Shown here one piece after another: positions 24,001 through 35,218 of a DNA stretch of 64,000 nt (within the stretch, counting starts at the first letter, position 1; every line of letters starts with the position of its first letter). Under the pieces are notes generated by a model. It did no database searches. It was not told the origin of the DNA and worked only from the letters and a program-made list of their open reading frames with translations. The position numbers and the translations under genes were made by a program. The DNA is taken from contig OZ316895.1 in assembly GCA_973895155.1 (NCBI GenBank), forward strand, positions 3,844,001 through 3,908,000, given 5' to 3'. The DNA is from Marsupella aquatica (Eukaryota > Marchantiophyta).

Positions 24001-24363
24001 CTGGATGTTTATCCCGTCCATATGGGGTTAGTTGTTACAGATGTGGTAGAAGGACCAGTGAATGAACAAAACCTTCTTACTCATGTATGTGGCGTTGAGT
24101 GGTTTAGACAATTTATGGCAAAGAAGCAACGTGGTCAATCAGACTGGCAGCCAAGAGAGCGGTGGGCAGATTCTTGGGATAAGAAATGGGAACGTGATCC
24201 AACTCCAATATACAAGGAAGCTGAGACAATAGATGTTTCCTCTGCCTTGTGGTGTTTCAAAGCACGCAAAAGACCAGTGACAGGGCTGGTAGGAATTCCA
24301 AAGAATGTTGTTGTCAAGGCAAGAGACTATCTCTTGACATGCATAGCAAGTGACAAATCCTAG
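21053..24363 (+). CDS. DUF8039 x2 / DUF7869-like DDE protein, candidate transposase
   Basis: Two exons, 21053-22874 and 23075-24363, joined by a GT-AG intron in phase 1, give 1036 codons without a stop; the 5' exon with the start is missing. Two DUF8039-like modules open it (first with VISLDPSRVCHNVPLGADRV and IGGYLVW, second with GMPVKVVDENKLIFAVATIH). A basic linker KRSYVHKSRKRK may be a nuclear signal. A CTTCSELL knuckle-like motif and a charged helix follow. Then comes an RNase H-like core: CLIHDKMDHSKTALPR, LMLQLDNCASDNKN and VVGHTHEDVDGMF, giving a possible D-D-E/D triad. The C-terminal KGCYVLVRPDD to VEWFRQFM resembles a BAH/SH3-like fold. The family name is from memory; transposase activity is inference. 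There is no decay, unlike its neighbours. Confidence 0.7.
22985..23025. repeat. Telomere-like CCCTAAA repeats inside an intron
   Basis: Within intron 22875-23074 the sequence runs TTTAAACCCTAAACCCTAAA, then GGGGTTTAGGG, so plant telomere-type repeats lie in both orientations as a short inverted pair. It is too short to be a telomere scar of any size. Confidence 0.7.
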
Positions 24364-24954
24364 ACAGTAATGAAGCATGTAGTTTAGCATACAGTTTAAA
24401 AGGCAACTCAGAATAGTAGTAGCCAGAGAACTCAAGTTTAGACAAGTCTTATCGTCTAAGTTAGTTAGTTGGTTAGTTTATTTAAGATATAATATTAGTT
24501 AGTGGGGCCTTAGTTTGGTGATATTAAGGCATGATATTATTGACATTCAAATGAATGTCCAGTAGACATTGTAATATACAACAATCCTATTAATTGTTGT
24601 AAAGAAACTAATTAATTAAAGGGTGGTACTTACTATGATTGTAGGTCACGCACCCTGGTGCATGTCAATCTTTTTTGTATTCAACCCTATAATAATTAAA
24701 TAGACAATTGAAACAATGAATGATAGTTTAATTAAGGATTTGTGCATGGATCAAGAGGTACTTGATGTCATTTAGTGATGCATTGTTATAAAGATCTTGC
24801 AACAAAACATTTGAAGTTTTTGACTATCCCATCAAATGTTAAAGAGGTTGATCATTCATTAACTAATAATATTTAGATAAAATTGGAATTAATCTAATAC
24901 TTCAGTATTCCTTAAATTGGGGTTATAACGTTGATATATAAACGAATGGGGGTT
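24364..24954. other. AT-rich spacer between two transposon genes
   Basis: No gene. The sequence is AT-rich (TTAATTAA-type stretches near 24590-24740). It should contain the right end of the DUF7869-type element and the left end of the hAT element, but no paired inverted ends were found. Confidence 0.4.
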
Positions 24955-27096
24955 TTAAACTTTTGTAAGCCCTTTTTCCACTCTCATGTTTGTGAATACA
25001 AACACTAAATCCTTTGCACGATCATTTGTCAACCTATTGCGACTTGCAGAATGTATAAATCCATATGAACTCCAATTTTGTTCACACGTTGTGGCACACA
25101 TCTTTTGGTGATAGATTTTTCGAGCCATAATTCTTAAATCTGGATAATCAACACCGTATGAATGTCACCACTCTCCTGGGCTAACATCACCTATACTTGA
25201 TTGGGCTCCTCTCATGGTTATCGTTGTGTTTGGCAGCTTCTTTTGCGCCTCAATTGCTTGCATTTGGATGGCATTAATGAGTGCATTCACCTCACGATCA
25301 TGGTTGATCCCTTCCTTCACATTGTGTTCAGCATATCTGGCAATGTATTGATTGAACCCTCTACACAATTCTCCATCTCCTGCAACATCTAGTTCCTCAT
25401 CAAAAAACATCCTCGGATTTATATATGCCGCAGCTAGCATAAAATCAGTAGTAAGAGATATTCTTCGATCCATGTAAACTTTTAGTATCCTTGGCTTCAA
25501 GTACTCAGATACCAATGAACATTCCTCCATGCTTGTCTTCAGATCAGTAATCCCCCTTTTCAGACTCCAATACAACCACGCTGACTGGGGTGAATCACCA
25601 TCAAATTCACGTAGCATTTTCACCAACGGGAGAAAGAAGTTCACTATGGCTTTCACTTGAGTCCAAAATGCATCTTGTTGGATCCATGCTTTAAGTTCAT
25701 CTGCCTTTCCCCTAGTCATATGCCCAGCTGACTTTGGTCGAATTGAAAGTCTATCACGATAAGACTCTCATTTATCATCAATGACCATTTGTTGCAAAGC
25801 TCCTCTTAGCTCCAAAGCTCTTTGCGCCATCAAAAAATTGGTCGCAAATCTTGTTGCATTTGGATTCAATAGTTTTTTGTAAGTTGATTTCCTCACAAAT
25901 ATTGCTGAAAGCTTTTGTGACGATGACACTGCTTTTCCTATCCATCTCAAGCGTTTAAAAATGAGTTTGAATGGATTCCGTCCACTCTCATCTACCACAA
26001 TCTTCTTGTGACCACACATGTCTTCTAGCAACAAGTTAAACACATGGGCAACACACCAACTCCATGTGACATGTGGATATTTCTTCATAACTATGTCATA
26101 ACCTGCTACGCGATTTGCAAGCGCATCATCGGTTACAGATTGAACTATGTGATCCGGACCAATGTCATCAATATATTTCAGCCACATCTCTCCAAGATAT
26201 TTTTCATCTTTCCTATCAGCTTGTGCCGCATTCCAACTATCCAAGAAAAAATCACCTTTAGAAGTCAACAACATGACGTTCATCAATGGCTCCCTACGGA
26301 TGTTTTCCCATCCATCGGATGAAAGAGAATATCCAAAAGGTTTTGCTTGCTTCATTGTTTTGGTCATATCTTTTGTGAGATCTTCCTTAGCCTCCTCCAA
26401 CAACTTCATTCGCAAATTTCGCATAATGGGAAGAGAATACCCATTTACAATTCCTTTTGAAGTCTCACGTACCGCTTCTCGAAAATAAGAATTATGTGAA
26501 ACATTGAACGTAATACCACTTGTGTAGAACGCTTTTGCCCAAAGCTTGTCCAAATATGTTCTATTTGGAATTTGAAAAGCATCCATTATTGGGTTGGAAA
26601 GACTTCTTGCCCTACCCCTAGCAGTCAAATTTGACTCCTCGTCCGTTTGAAGATGGTTAGACGCTCGTGTGGATGCTTGTGAATTTGAAGTTCCAATATC
26701 TGGCCTACGACCTCTTGCATCTCGCAAAATGTGGGTTCCATCCCTTTGTTTGTATTTCACAGCTGATGTAATTTTGATGACATTGTACATTCTGTTGATT
26801 TCATCCAAGTCGACATGACCATATAGTCCTAGGCATGGTGGCGCATCCCCTTTCACGATGTTTCCCATCAAATGTGCCTTTGCTCGTGTTGCATGAAAAA
26901 TATTATATGTTTTGCAAAACTTGCATCTCCGATACATTCGGTTCACATCATTACATCTTGGCGGCGCTTCACATTGCTCGAAGTATTTCCACACCGCAGA
27001 AAATTTTGCATTCCGCTCCCGAGATTGGTTTGGACCATGCCTAGGAATAGTGGATTGATGTCCAGATTCACCAGACTCTTCCTCATCGGAAGACAT
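24955..27096 (-). pseudogene. hAT transposase (BED finger, DUF659), two in-frame TGA stops
   Basis: One minus-strand frame of 714 codons from the ATG at 27096 to the TAA at 24955, interrupted only by TGA at 25768-25770 and 25165-25167. A BED-like finger (residues about 34-90, CKFCKTYN and HATRAKAHLMG) comes first. DUF659 (about 250-400) has SSDGWENIRREPLMNVML and IVQSVTDDALA. The hAT dimerisation domain at the end has HSYGVDYPDLRIMARKI and CEQNWSSYGFIHS. Both stops stand where a tryptophan codon (TGG) is expected, DDK-stop-ESYRD and GEW-stop-HSYG, and each is one G-to-A change. No frameshift is seen, so the copy is young or was recently silenced. The element ends were not found. Confidence 0.85.
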
Positions 27097-27950
27097 TGTT
27101 GACAGAAAGAGGACTCTATACTCTCAAGAATGAGACCGTCACCTCCAACACACCCTGAATTTAAAGAATTTAACATCACAAAATAAATATTTATTCCATG
27201 TGTAAATATTTCATCTATGTCAAAGCAACATATAACTCATATAACAAACAACTTAAAAAACCACATTTCCCAAGATATATATGATTCTTATTTTTTTTTA
27301 ATTTCTTGGTTGTGACGAATATAAAAGACTAGGACACTCTGTTGAATTATCCCAACCTGAGTCGAAACTCAAAGATTGGGCAACAAAGTTTTCCCCATCT
27401 CTCATACTCGCCTACATCCCTACTTCAGCCTAAGTTTTTGAATATATATAACCTAACAACCATTTATCTATGAAGTGAAAATATTTTTAAGGAATCGTGA
27501 CACACATGTGAAATATCACATACCGAGCCAAGGCTCCAGGTACACGCACATGAGTTTCTCTATCCTCAAAAATATTTTGCTTCATCAAAAAATGATGTCA
27601 CGTTGTTAAGGAAATATGGAAAACTCTTGCACGAAATATCCCAGGCTGAGCCGAGGCTCCAAGCCTACACGTACAAGAATTTATACATATCCCTCCATTT
27701 AAATTAAACATAATGAGAATTATAAAACAATCACATAGAAGGAAGCAAAAACAACACTACAACCAATCAAAACTTTAATTTTAAACAAGGCATACCTTTC
27801 TACTTGTTTTCTTCATTAGCCAAAGGGCATGAAAATTGTAGTAGCAAAGTTGGAGAATGAAAGAAAAAACGAGGAGTGCCACCTTTTATCCCCTTGCCAA
27901 AGCTCCTCGGACCCTAAAAATTGTCTAATTTAGGGTAATTAGCCGCCCTC
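27097..27950. other. Upstream flank of hAT gene with diverged short repeats
   Basis: No gene. A motif around GAGCC(A/G)AGGCTCCA recurs near 27530 and 27655, with a weaker copy near 27358, each in similar AT-rich surroundings with AATATTTT and CACG stretches. These look like two or three diverged units of about 120 bp, perhaps part of the hAT 5' region. Confidence 0.4.
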
Positions 27951-28375
27951 TAACCCTAATCCGGCCGCCCCTAACCCTAATCCGCCTATCCCGACCAAGA
28001 TGGCCCGACCCTCCACCCGGCCCCGACCCTCCACCCGGCCCCGACCCTTTCGCCCGACCAACCCTCCCCGCCTTTTCGCCCGACCTTCCATCCCCGACCC
28101 TTCACCCCCGACCAACCCTCCCCGCCTTTTCGCCCGACCTTCCATCCCCGACCCTTCACCCCCGACCCTTTCACCCGACCGACCCCCCCGACCCGACCCA
28201 CCCACCCGGCCCGACCATTTCGCTCGACCTCCCTTCACCGACCCTCCCCGACCCACCCACCCGGCCCGACCCTTTCACCCGACCTCCCCTCCCCAACCGA
28301 CCCTTCTCCCCCCCGACGTTTTCGCCCGACCTCCCGTCCCCGACCCGACCTTCACCCGGCCCGAGTCTTTTTCCC
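27951..28375. repeat. C-rich CCCGACC array
   Basis: Variants of CCCGACCCTTCACCCGACC follow one another for about 400 bp, on one strand almost free of G except in CCG. A longer unit of about 55-60 bp (CCTCCCCGCCTTTTCGCCC...) is repeated near 28065 and 28120. Open frames on both strands only translate the repeat (RPSTRP and GGRGK peptides). After it, the strand bias flips to GTTCGGGA repeats at 28385-28425. Confidence 0.85.
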
Positions 28376-29336
28376 CGGCTGGGAGGGTTCGGGAGAATTC
28401 GGGAGTGTTCGGGAAAGGTCGGGACCCGGCCAAGGAATATTTGAGAATATCCGACAAATTACTCATTTTTGGTCTGACAAATGACAACTTGTCGTGTCCG
28501 ACAACACAACAAGGTGTCCGGCAGCTCAAACCGGGCCCCACCCAGACCTGGGTACTCCTAAATGTCCAGGAGAAATTCATTCTTGGTTTCTTTTGGGACA
28601 AATGTACAAATGGTATGAAAGATTCTAATGTGATCCAGTGGAATCACATGAAAGATGAGAGTGGGAGCTCAAAATCTTTAAGGACACATGAATTGGATGT
28701 TGGGTAGCTGTCCTCCCCAGATTCGGAAGGCCACACAACAGAAGGGAGAACAGAGACCCAATATTGTCCAAGTGGTTATCTGCTTCTGCTGCTATCCGTA
28801 ATTTCTCCACTTTGTTTTCCCCCCTCTCAAAGTGGTATTGGTAACAGGGCCATTCATCACACAGGTCAAATTGGAGTTTTTCTTGCGCTCCTGTTGAGCA
28901 TGTCTCCTTCTGCTGCGTGTTCTTGATCCCTGCGTGTGTGCAATTGACGTGTTACTCTGCTCCTCTCCTAACCATGCCAAAACAAACACTCCATAAGACA
29001 CGAATTTGGAGCCAATTTGATGAGAATGTCCTGTGATCCACTAAATCCATACTCTTGGCTTGTTTCATCTGGGACCATTGACCGCAACCCTCGTATGCAG
29101 AGATTTATCCGAACCACCACTATTTGAGAATTCCTTTCAGAGAAATGTGCATTTGACCGCAAAAACTGCAGGTAACCTGACTTTATTGATTTTGTACAAT
29201 TTCAAACTCAGAACTCTTCTTTGAGATACTGGTTGACAGACCGTTTCGCATGCGTAAATCAAAATATACTCGGAAAACTCGATCATTTTGATATTTTACA
29301 CACATTTGTCTCACTCAAATTTTCCTGTGCAGTACT
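28376..29336. other. Intergenic, 3' side of the phosphogluconolactonase gene
   Basis: Starts with four GGGAG/TTCGGGA repeats (28380-28425), complementary in character to the C-rich array to the left, so the two could fold together. After that there is no gene or recognised element; it includes the 3' UTR of the neighbouring minus-strand gene at its right edge. Confidence 0.4.
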
Positions 29337-31256
29337 TCACAACTTGGCTACTGCATCCTTGTCTGTGAACCAGACAAGCTTTCCTTTGTAGGGCTTAACA
29401 AGTTGTGCAGGAAGCTCTCCAAAAGGCAAATCTGGACCAAAGATCAGTTTCATCTTATCAGCCTTCCCGGACCCTGTGGCCACAAATGCGACATTCGCAG
29501 CTGAGTTGATCACTGGTAGAGTGAATGTAATTCTTTCTGGAGGGGGTTTGGGTGAATCTTCGATGGAGGCAATCCAAACCTGTGTCTTGTGGACTAATGG
29601 ATGATGTGGAAACAGAGAGGCAATATGTCCATCTGGTCCCATTCCAAGGAGTATGAGATCAAAGCGAGGAAGGTCCCCAGAGTCGGCTAACGACAGCACT
29701 TGTGTCTTCACCAGCTGTCTTAAAATAAATTCATAGTCCACTGCTGCAGCTTGTGGTGACAGCTTCTCCTTGATAGCGTACACTTGGTTCGAAGGGATGG
29801 ACACCTGTAGAGACAGGTAGGAAGATCAGCACCTTTGCACATATAAATGCGGAAAACATTCCTGAATCGACTGTTTCAGCAGAAATGAATGCTCGGAAAG
29901 AAACTCTTTGTTTTGTAATTACGCTAGTTGAGAGGCTTAACCGCTTTTTTCCGAAAATCCAATGGATGTCAGAGACGCTAGACCGATCTCTACTCCTCAA
30001 GTGAAGAGAATACAAGCGAAGAGACAGCGGTGGAAGTAACGTAACGGAAACACTCGAAATAAACAAAGCAGAACCTACTTTCGAAAGTAACCCGTCATAG
30101 GCAAGCTTGTAGTTGCTATCAGGGTGATCCAGCGGAACAACACGTTCATCTGCCCAGAACACATGCCACTTTGACCAGTCTATCTTTCCGATGTAAGGCT
30201 CCTCAATTAGTTTTCTGTCACCAAAGGTAGCAAACCAACAATTCAGTGAACGGGTCATTTGTTTTTGAGAAACAACACCAACATGTCCACAAACTAATAG
30301 TCATCAATCACACCCACTCGCTCACATCCAAAAGGACTTCTAACAGGAAAGGCACTCCCTTCCGCAAATGTACTGAGATATAATGGGTTCGAGAGGTCTG
30401 TGACCGTTGAAATATCATTAAAAGGGTATCTGCAGCTTGGCATACTGTACATTCTTTGATTGCCATTTTGGGGACGAAGGAACACTATCTACATCATGGT
30501 TTGCAAAGATTCCATATGAGTTGCACTAGAATCATGTAGATCTTTTAAGGAATTCAAGTGCATAAAAAGAATCTCCGTAATTGATTTATTTCCAAATCTC
30601 GACCAGTAGCATCAAACTCTCAAAATCATGTTCAAGACAGTCACACACATAATCTAAATATTCAACAGCATCATTGCTCTAGAAATATAGAATATCTATG
30701 AGAGAAACAGACATGTTGCTGCTGTGATAGTCCTCAGGATTTGGAGACCTCTGGACAGGATTGAGGAGAGAAACAAGAAAGTCTGTTGCCCTCGTACAAC
30801 CTTTAATGGTCTTAAAGCGCCAGGATGAGAACAAACGAAGGGAGAAACTTACCCCATGCTGCTGATGAGAGAGCCTCCCGACAAGACTACGCTGAAGGCA
30901 CCCTTCTCGCTGATTGCCGCCGCAGACAAGTCGGCAACATAAGCAGCCAAGTCCTGCCCCAACTCACTGGACTTCTCATACACCTTCAGCACCACACCTT
31001 TCTTGAGGTCCACCTTCGCCGCCATCGCGGTCACTGCTGGTCCGTAACACCTCAGGAAGCTAGAGCTGGGCCTCGTCACCGCTTTCTGTACTCTCCGGAA
31101 TCTCTGTACGCCCCTGTTTCTGCTAAACCTCCCGCTGACTGTATTGAGAGCAAAGGAGGAGATCGGATGGGATGTCGCACGGGCTGTGGGCGAAAGAGCC
31201 TGCAAATTCGCCGGGATGATGGGTCGAGACAGAGTCTTGAGAGGCGAAAACTCCAT
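29337..31256 (-). CDS. PGL: 6-phosphogluconolactonase, plastid-type, three exons
   Basis: It hydrolyses 6-phosphogluconolactone to 6-phosphogluconate, the second step of the oxidative pentose phosphate pathway. Exons on the minus strand: 31256-30853, 30214-30079 and 29804-29337. The introns (638 and 274 bp) are GT-AG and keep frame; 335 residues result. The start is the ATG at 31256; the frame extends only three bases further upstream. Family motifs are complete: VVLSGGSLISSMG (split by intron 1), WHVFWADERVVPLDH with DSNYKLAYDGLL, LLGMGPDGHIASLFP, and RITFTLPVINSA with GSGKADK. About 80 residues precede the conserved domain, rich in S, R and A and poor in acids, as in a chloroplast transit peptide. 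The closest family is plant EMB2024/PGL3. The gene looks intact and is flanked by repeats, not operon partners. Confidence 0.93.
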
Positions 31257-33430
31257 CAAAATCCTTCCCTTCTCTCCCGAAGGAACCCGCCTTGGGAAAA
31301 GGATTTCAAGACCCAGCAGGCACCAGGCGCAGTAACGGGACGAACGAAGGACGGAAGGAAAGAAAGAAAATTAATGTCGAAGAAAGACTGCTAGGTCGGA
31401 AATTCGGAAGAAGAGGAGGATAACGGAATGGGGAACGATCTATCGAATAACGACGTTATTGAATTAGCTTCAGTACCTCAGCTGGATGTCATCTATCACT
31501 CACTGATTCCAATTCATGCTGATTACAACAGAGGATTGATTCACTTCATCCTTGTCACTCACTGCCTCACTCCATTCCTGCCTCTCTTCCCAAAGTGTAA
31601 AGCTATCCAGACGTGGGGAGAAAGACGTCCGGGCTCTGTGGTGTGCAATTTGTTGGGACGAATTGCTTCGCAGAGCTACTGTCGTGGCGTTATGTGTGTA
31701 GGTCTGCGCTTACTTTTCTATTCCAATCCTCGAATCCTGCTCGAGGTTGGTTGGTTCAATCGAGGGAGAAGATGCCATGTGCCACACCATGCACTTGTTC
31801 CTACTCTTTACCACTTGTGCTTACTTTGAGAGTCAAACCCCTGCAAGTCATTTATATTGTACTGAATTCAAATTGAGAGCCCCCAGTACTAGTGAAACCT
31901 CAAAGCCTCATAGTTTGTCATGATGTACTAAGACCGTAAACAAACGACCATTGGTTTTCCTCAGGTTTACATAAAAAACTTTTTTTTCACTAGCCTCTGG
32001 CTTGTGCTCAGAAACAAAGGACTACAGCTTTTTCACACAGTTATGTAAAACTTGTTTTTTTCACTAGCCTCTATAGTGAGTTATGGTCATGGCATAGGAC
32101 CAATTTTTATGGCAGAAATTTATGGATAATGAATACGGAAGTTCATAACTTTTTTGTCAGTAACTTTAACTACTAAGTTAAGGTCCGTCAAATTTTGAGG
32201 TTTGAGAACCCCTCATGGCTTGGACATTCATTATTCTTCACAGGGTCAAGGCTTCTGGTTGTAGGGCTTTAGACACTTTTGTTTCAGGACCCTCTTGGGT
32301 GGTGGCCGAGGCTGCTGGGTCTAGGCTTTCTAGACAAATTTCTTTGGGGACCCTTCTGTGCAGTGTACAGCTTACCAAGCTTTTCATTGTTGCTCAGGAG
32401 GGCTTTAGTTCTTTTGCCGCTGGTGGGGACTCTCAGACTTTGTGGCTCTTTGGTTGTCCAGTGTTTTTCCCCTTTTATTGGGTCTCTTGCAGTTGGGATT
32501 CTCTGGTTGGGTATTTTTTGCTCATTGGCAGTGTGATGTATATAAGTGGGAGCCCTTAAGGGTTCTTGGTTGTGCTGGGGTTTAAACCAGTGGCAAAGAA
32601 AGGGTTGTATCATGGCACTTATATTTATTTTTATATTTTATTGTTTTGTCTTTCGTGGTTGTTGGAGAAATAGAGAAAAAACTCAGAACCTTTGGATTGA
32701 AATTCATAACTATATTGATGGAAGGGAAAATATGTCCTCAGGACCAAAGGTGAACCATTATGTAAACAAAAAGTGCCGTCTGAATAGCAAGTGATGTTTC
32801 AAACCTTTCAAAGCGAGAATAGACCATCCATCTGAGCACCTTGTAAAATGTTACAGTCTATGGTACCTTTGATTTTCATGGATTTATTAATTTCAAGCCA
32901 AATCAGATGAATTTAAACCACACAGGAAGGAAACATGTGTACAAGGACCCTAACCAGCCTCATGGTGGCAAGGGGTCGCTTCCATGGGCACCCCAGCCAC
33001 CCCTGGAAGTGTCCTTACAAAAATGAGGGGTTTCCATGGCAATGCAGGCCTTGTCCGCCTACCCGTGCCAACATTTTGGTAAAATGAGATATGTGTGTGA
33101 ACAGGTTTGCACATTGCTGCACTTGGGCTCTAAGCTACTTAAGGATGATTCTTTTGAGAAGGGGCATGGCCAACGTCCAAAACTATGTACTGCAGTTTCT
33201 ACTAATAAAAGAATGGTTTTAGAGGATAAAGGTTGAATTTGGTACTTAAAGTGCGAAGGGCTCACATTCATGCTTGTCGAAGAATATCACTCCCGTATGC
33301 ATACAATTATTTATGGACAGGTACTCTCAGTAGATGCAGAAATTATTCAGAACGTCATAATCGATGAGTATATTTCCAAGAGTTTTGAAATGAAAATTTG
33401 AAAGAAAAAAGGCACCGTTAAATATTCATT
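31257..33430. other. Intergenic, promoter side of the phosphogluconolactonase gene
   Basis: The first few hundred bases should carry the PGL promoter; no clear TATA box was fixed. Two related T-rich phrases (ACTTTTTTTTCACTAGCCTCT near 31978 and CTTGTTTTTTTCACTAGCCTCTA near 32050) form a short direct repeat. A plus-strand frame at 32215-32559 encodes a hydrophobic, Cys/Trp-rich peptide with no domain and is not called. Nothing else is recognised. Confidence 0.4.
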
Positions 33431-33880
33431 TTCATCTCGAATGTTTTGTTGAAGCTGTCGCAGGTAAGATAATTTGATGCAAGAAATTGCAACTCCCATA
33501 TTTCTGTACGCACAAAAAATGAAAATTATTTCCTTGGTTGCTGTCAGATACTAAAACGCCCAGAAAACCCATCAAGCTAATTTCATCTCGAATGTTTTGT
33601 TGAAGCTGTCGCAGGTAAGATAATTTGATGCAAGAAATTGCAACTCATGTTTCTGTACGCACAGAAAATGAATTATTTCCTTGGTTGCTGTCAGATACTA
33701 AAACGCCCAGAAAACCCATCAAGCTAATTTCATCTCGAATGTTTTGTTGAAGCTGTCGCAGGTAAGATAATTTGATGCAAGAAATTGCAACTCCCATATT
33801 TCTGTACGCACAGAAAATGAATATTATTTCCTTGGTTGCTGTCAGATGCTAAAACGCCCAGAAAACCCATCAAGCTACAA
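33431..33880. repeat. About 150-bp tandem repeat, three copies
   Basis: Units start TTCATCTCGAATG at 33431, 33582 and 33729 (periods 151 and 147 bp) and end CCATCAAGCTA. The copies differ by a few indels, so the array is fairly recent. Each unit contains CTGTCGCAGGTAAGATA, which looks exactly like a plant exon-intron junction (CAG|GTAAG). Confidence 0.9.
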
Positions 33881-35218
33881 AAACTGGACTCTTTGTTTTG
33901 TCTTGAATGGAAATGAGGAAGAGCACTTAGTAGACTCTCCCCACCCCAATAGTGACATACATTCATTGTCTTAGAAAATCTTGTGAGGGAGAGCGTCACT
34001 ACAGTTCATACCTTTCGGGTCTTGCTCAGCTGCCATTGTCGTCAATGAGGCCAAGGCAACGAAAGACATGACCAAAGAGGCCAATTTTGAAAACCGTTAT
34101 GAATGTGTGGCACTTGCCCTTCCCGACAATTGCAAGTTACACACCAATGCAGTCGATTTTGTGGGCTCTGGAGCTCCTTTGCCTCTTGGAGGTCACTAAT
34201 CAATGCTCTCGATGATGAGGGCGCTGCTGCAAGTTGAAGAAACATACAGTTAGTGAGGTGGGGAGCTGAAGCAGGAACGCCACCTGTAATTCAGGGCTGA
34301 TAAGGAGCTCCTCTACCTAAACTATCACCAAGCTTAATGAATGACGCTCTGATCTCGGACACCTTCAGTGGGATAGGGCAAACGTTTTGGAAGGTGCAAA
34401 GTTAGTACTGTAGTCCGAGGCCACTGTTGCCTGAAGTTCCTCGATGACGAGCCCACGATCCGTATCTGCCATCGCTCACCCTCTAGCAATGGTAACAATT
34501 TCAGGGGTTTTGATCAGGACACGGAACAGAATTCCATCCTGTTACCAAAATGTGTTGAAAACCATTCCAGGAACCTCACCGGGGCCAATTAGTACAGAAG
34601 CACCGGTAGTCACTCTTATGAATTGGATCATAAGAGTTGAATTTGAAGATCATTATCAGACTCAGGATGTTTTGAGTTGGAGCCCCACTCATCTGGGAAC
34701 TCCACTATCCTACTGAACTTTCACAGATATCCCTACTCTGATCATGCCCCCTAACGTTCGGACAACACATACTGACCAAATACTGCTCAAGGAGGCAAAA
34801 CTTGAGCTTCGTGCCGTTCACTGCTAATTAAATACGTCAAGACACCGAGATTTATCGTAAAGGTCCTGGTTGCATTTTCGGGGACGTAGGCAGCAGACTG
34901 ACATGTGGAATTGGAACGGTGGAGACAAAACAGGACAATAGAAAATCATCCAAGACTGGTAGATGTGTCCCAGCACAAAATTAATCGAGTAAAACTGATG
35001 AAGCAAGGCTTTAGTGAAAAAATACAAATGGCAAATTGCTTGTAGGAGAACCGCCTCGTGAATTGAAACACACAATTTTCTCAATAGGTGGCAATGAAGT
35101 TGTGCATATTACCAGGGCAGCTACAAAGCTTCCACTCCGGACTTTGATAGGCCCTGATTCTTAAAGTAATTAAAAGTGATCTCTTGTGGCAACTACAGAC
35201 TTTCAAACAAGTACATTA
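33881..35218. other. Intergenic, 3' side of the threonyl-tRNA synthetase gene
   Basis: No gene recognised. Short frames (34042-34245 minus, 34444-34716 plus, 34824-35084 minus) lack domains and splice support. The right edge (about 35100-35218) should include the synthetase 3' UTR. Confidence 0.4.

Larger units (their letters stand above)
19301..24400 (+). mobile_element. Putative second DNA transposon (DUF8039 plus DUF7869 type), ends unresolved
   Basis: A repeat array rich in GACGCTT/AAGCGTC hairpins (19301-20070) is followed by one large plus-strand gene with DUF8039-like and DDE-like domains. Subterminal tandem arrays plus DUF8039 modules recall the CACTA element to the left, but no CACTA terminus or target duplication could be placed. 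The limits given are those of the repeat array and the coding region, not the true ends. The alternative is a domesticated gene next to an unrelated repeat. Confidence 0.5.

Noticed and set aside
27939-28707. Frames of 105 and 235 codons on opposite strands (GGRGK-rich and RPSTRP-rich)
   Set aside because: Both are translations of the CCCGACC array; neither continues as a domain.
30825-31394. 189-codon plus-strand frame
   Set aside because: Antisense shadow of exon 1 of the phosphogluconolactonase gene.
32215-32559. 114-codon hydrophobic plus-strand frame
   Set aside because: No ordered membrane topology, no homology recognised, and a second frame overlaps it with equal length.
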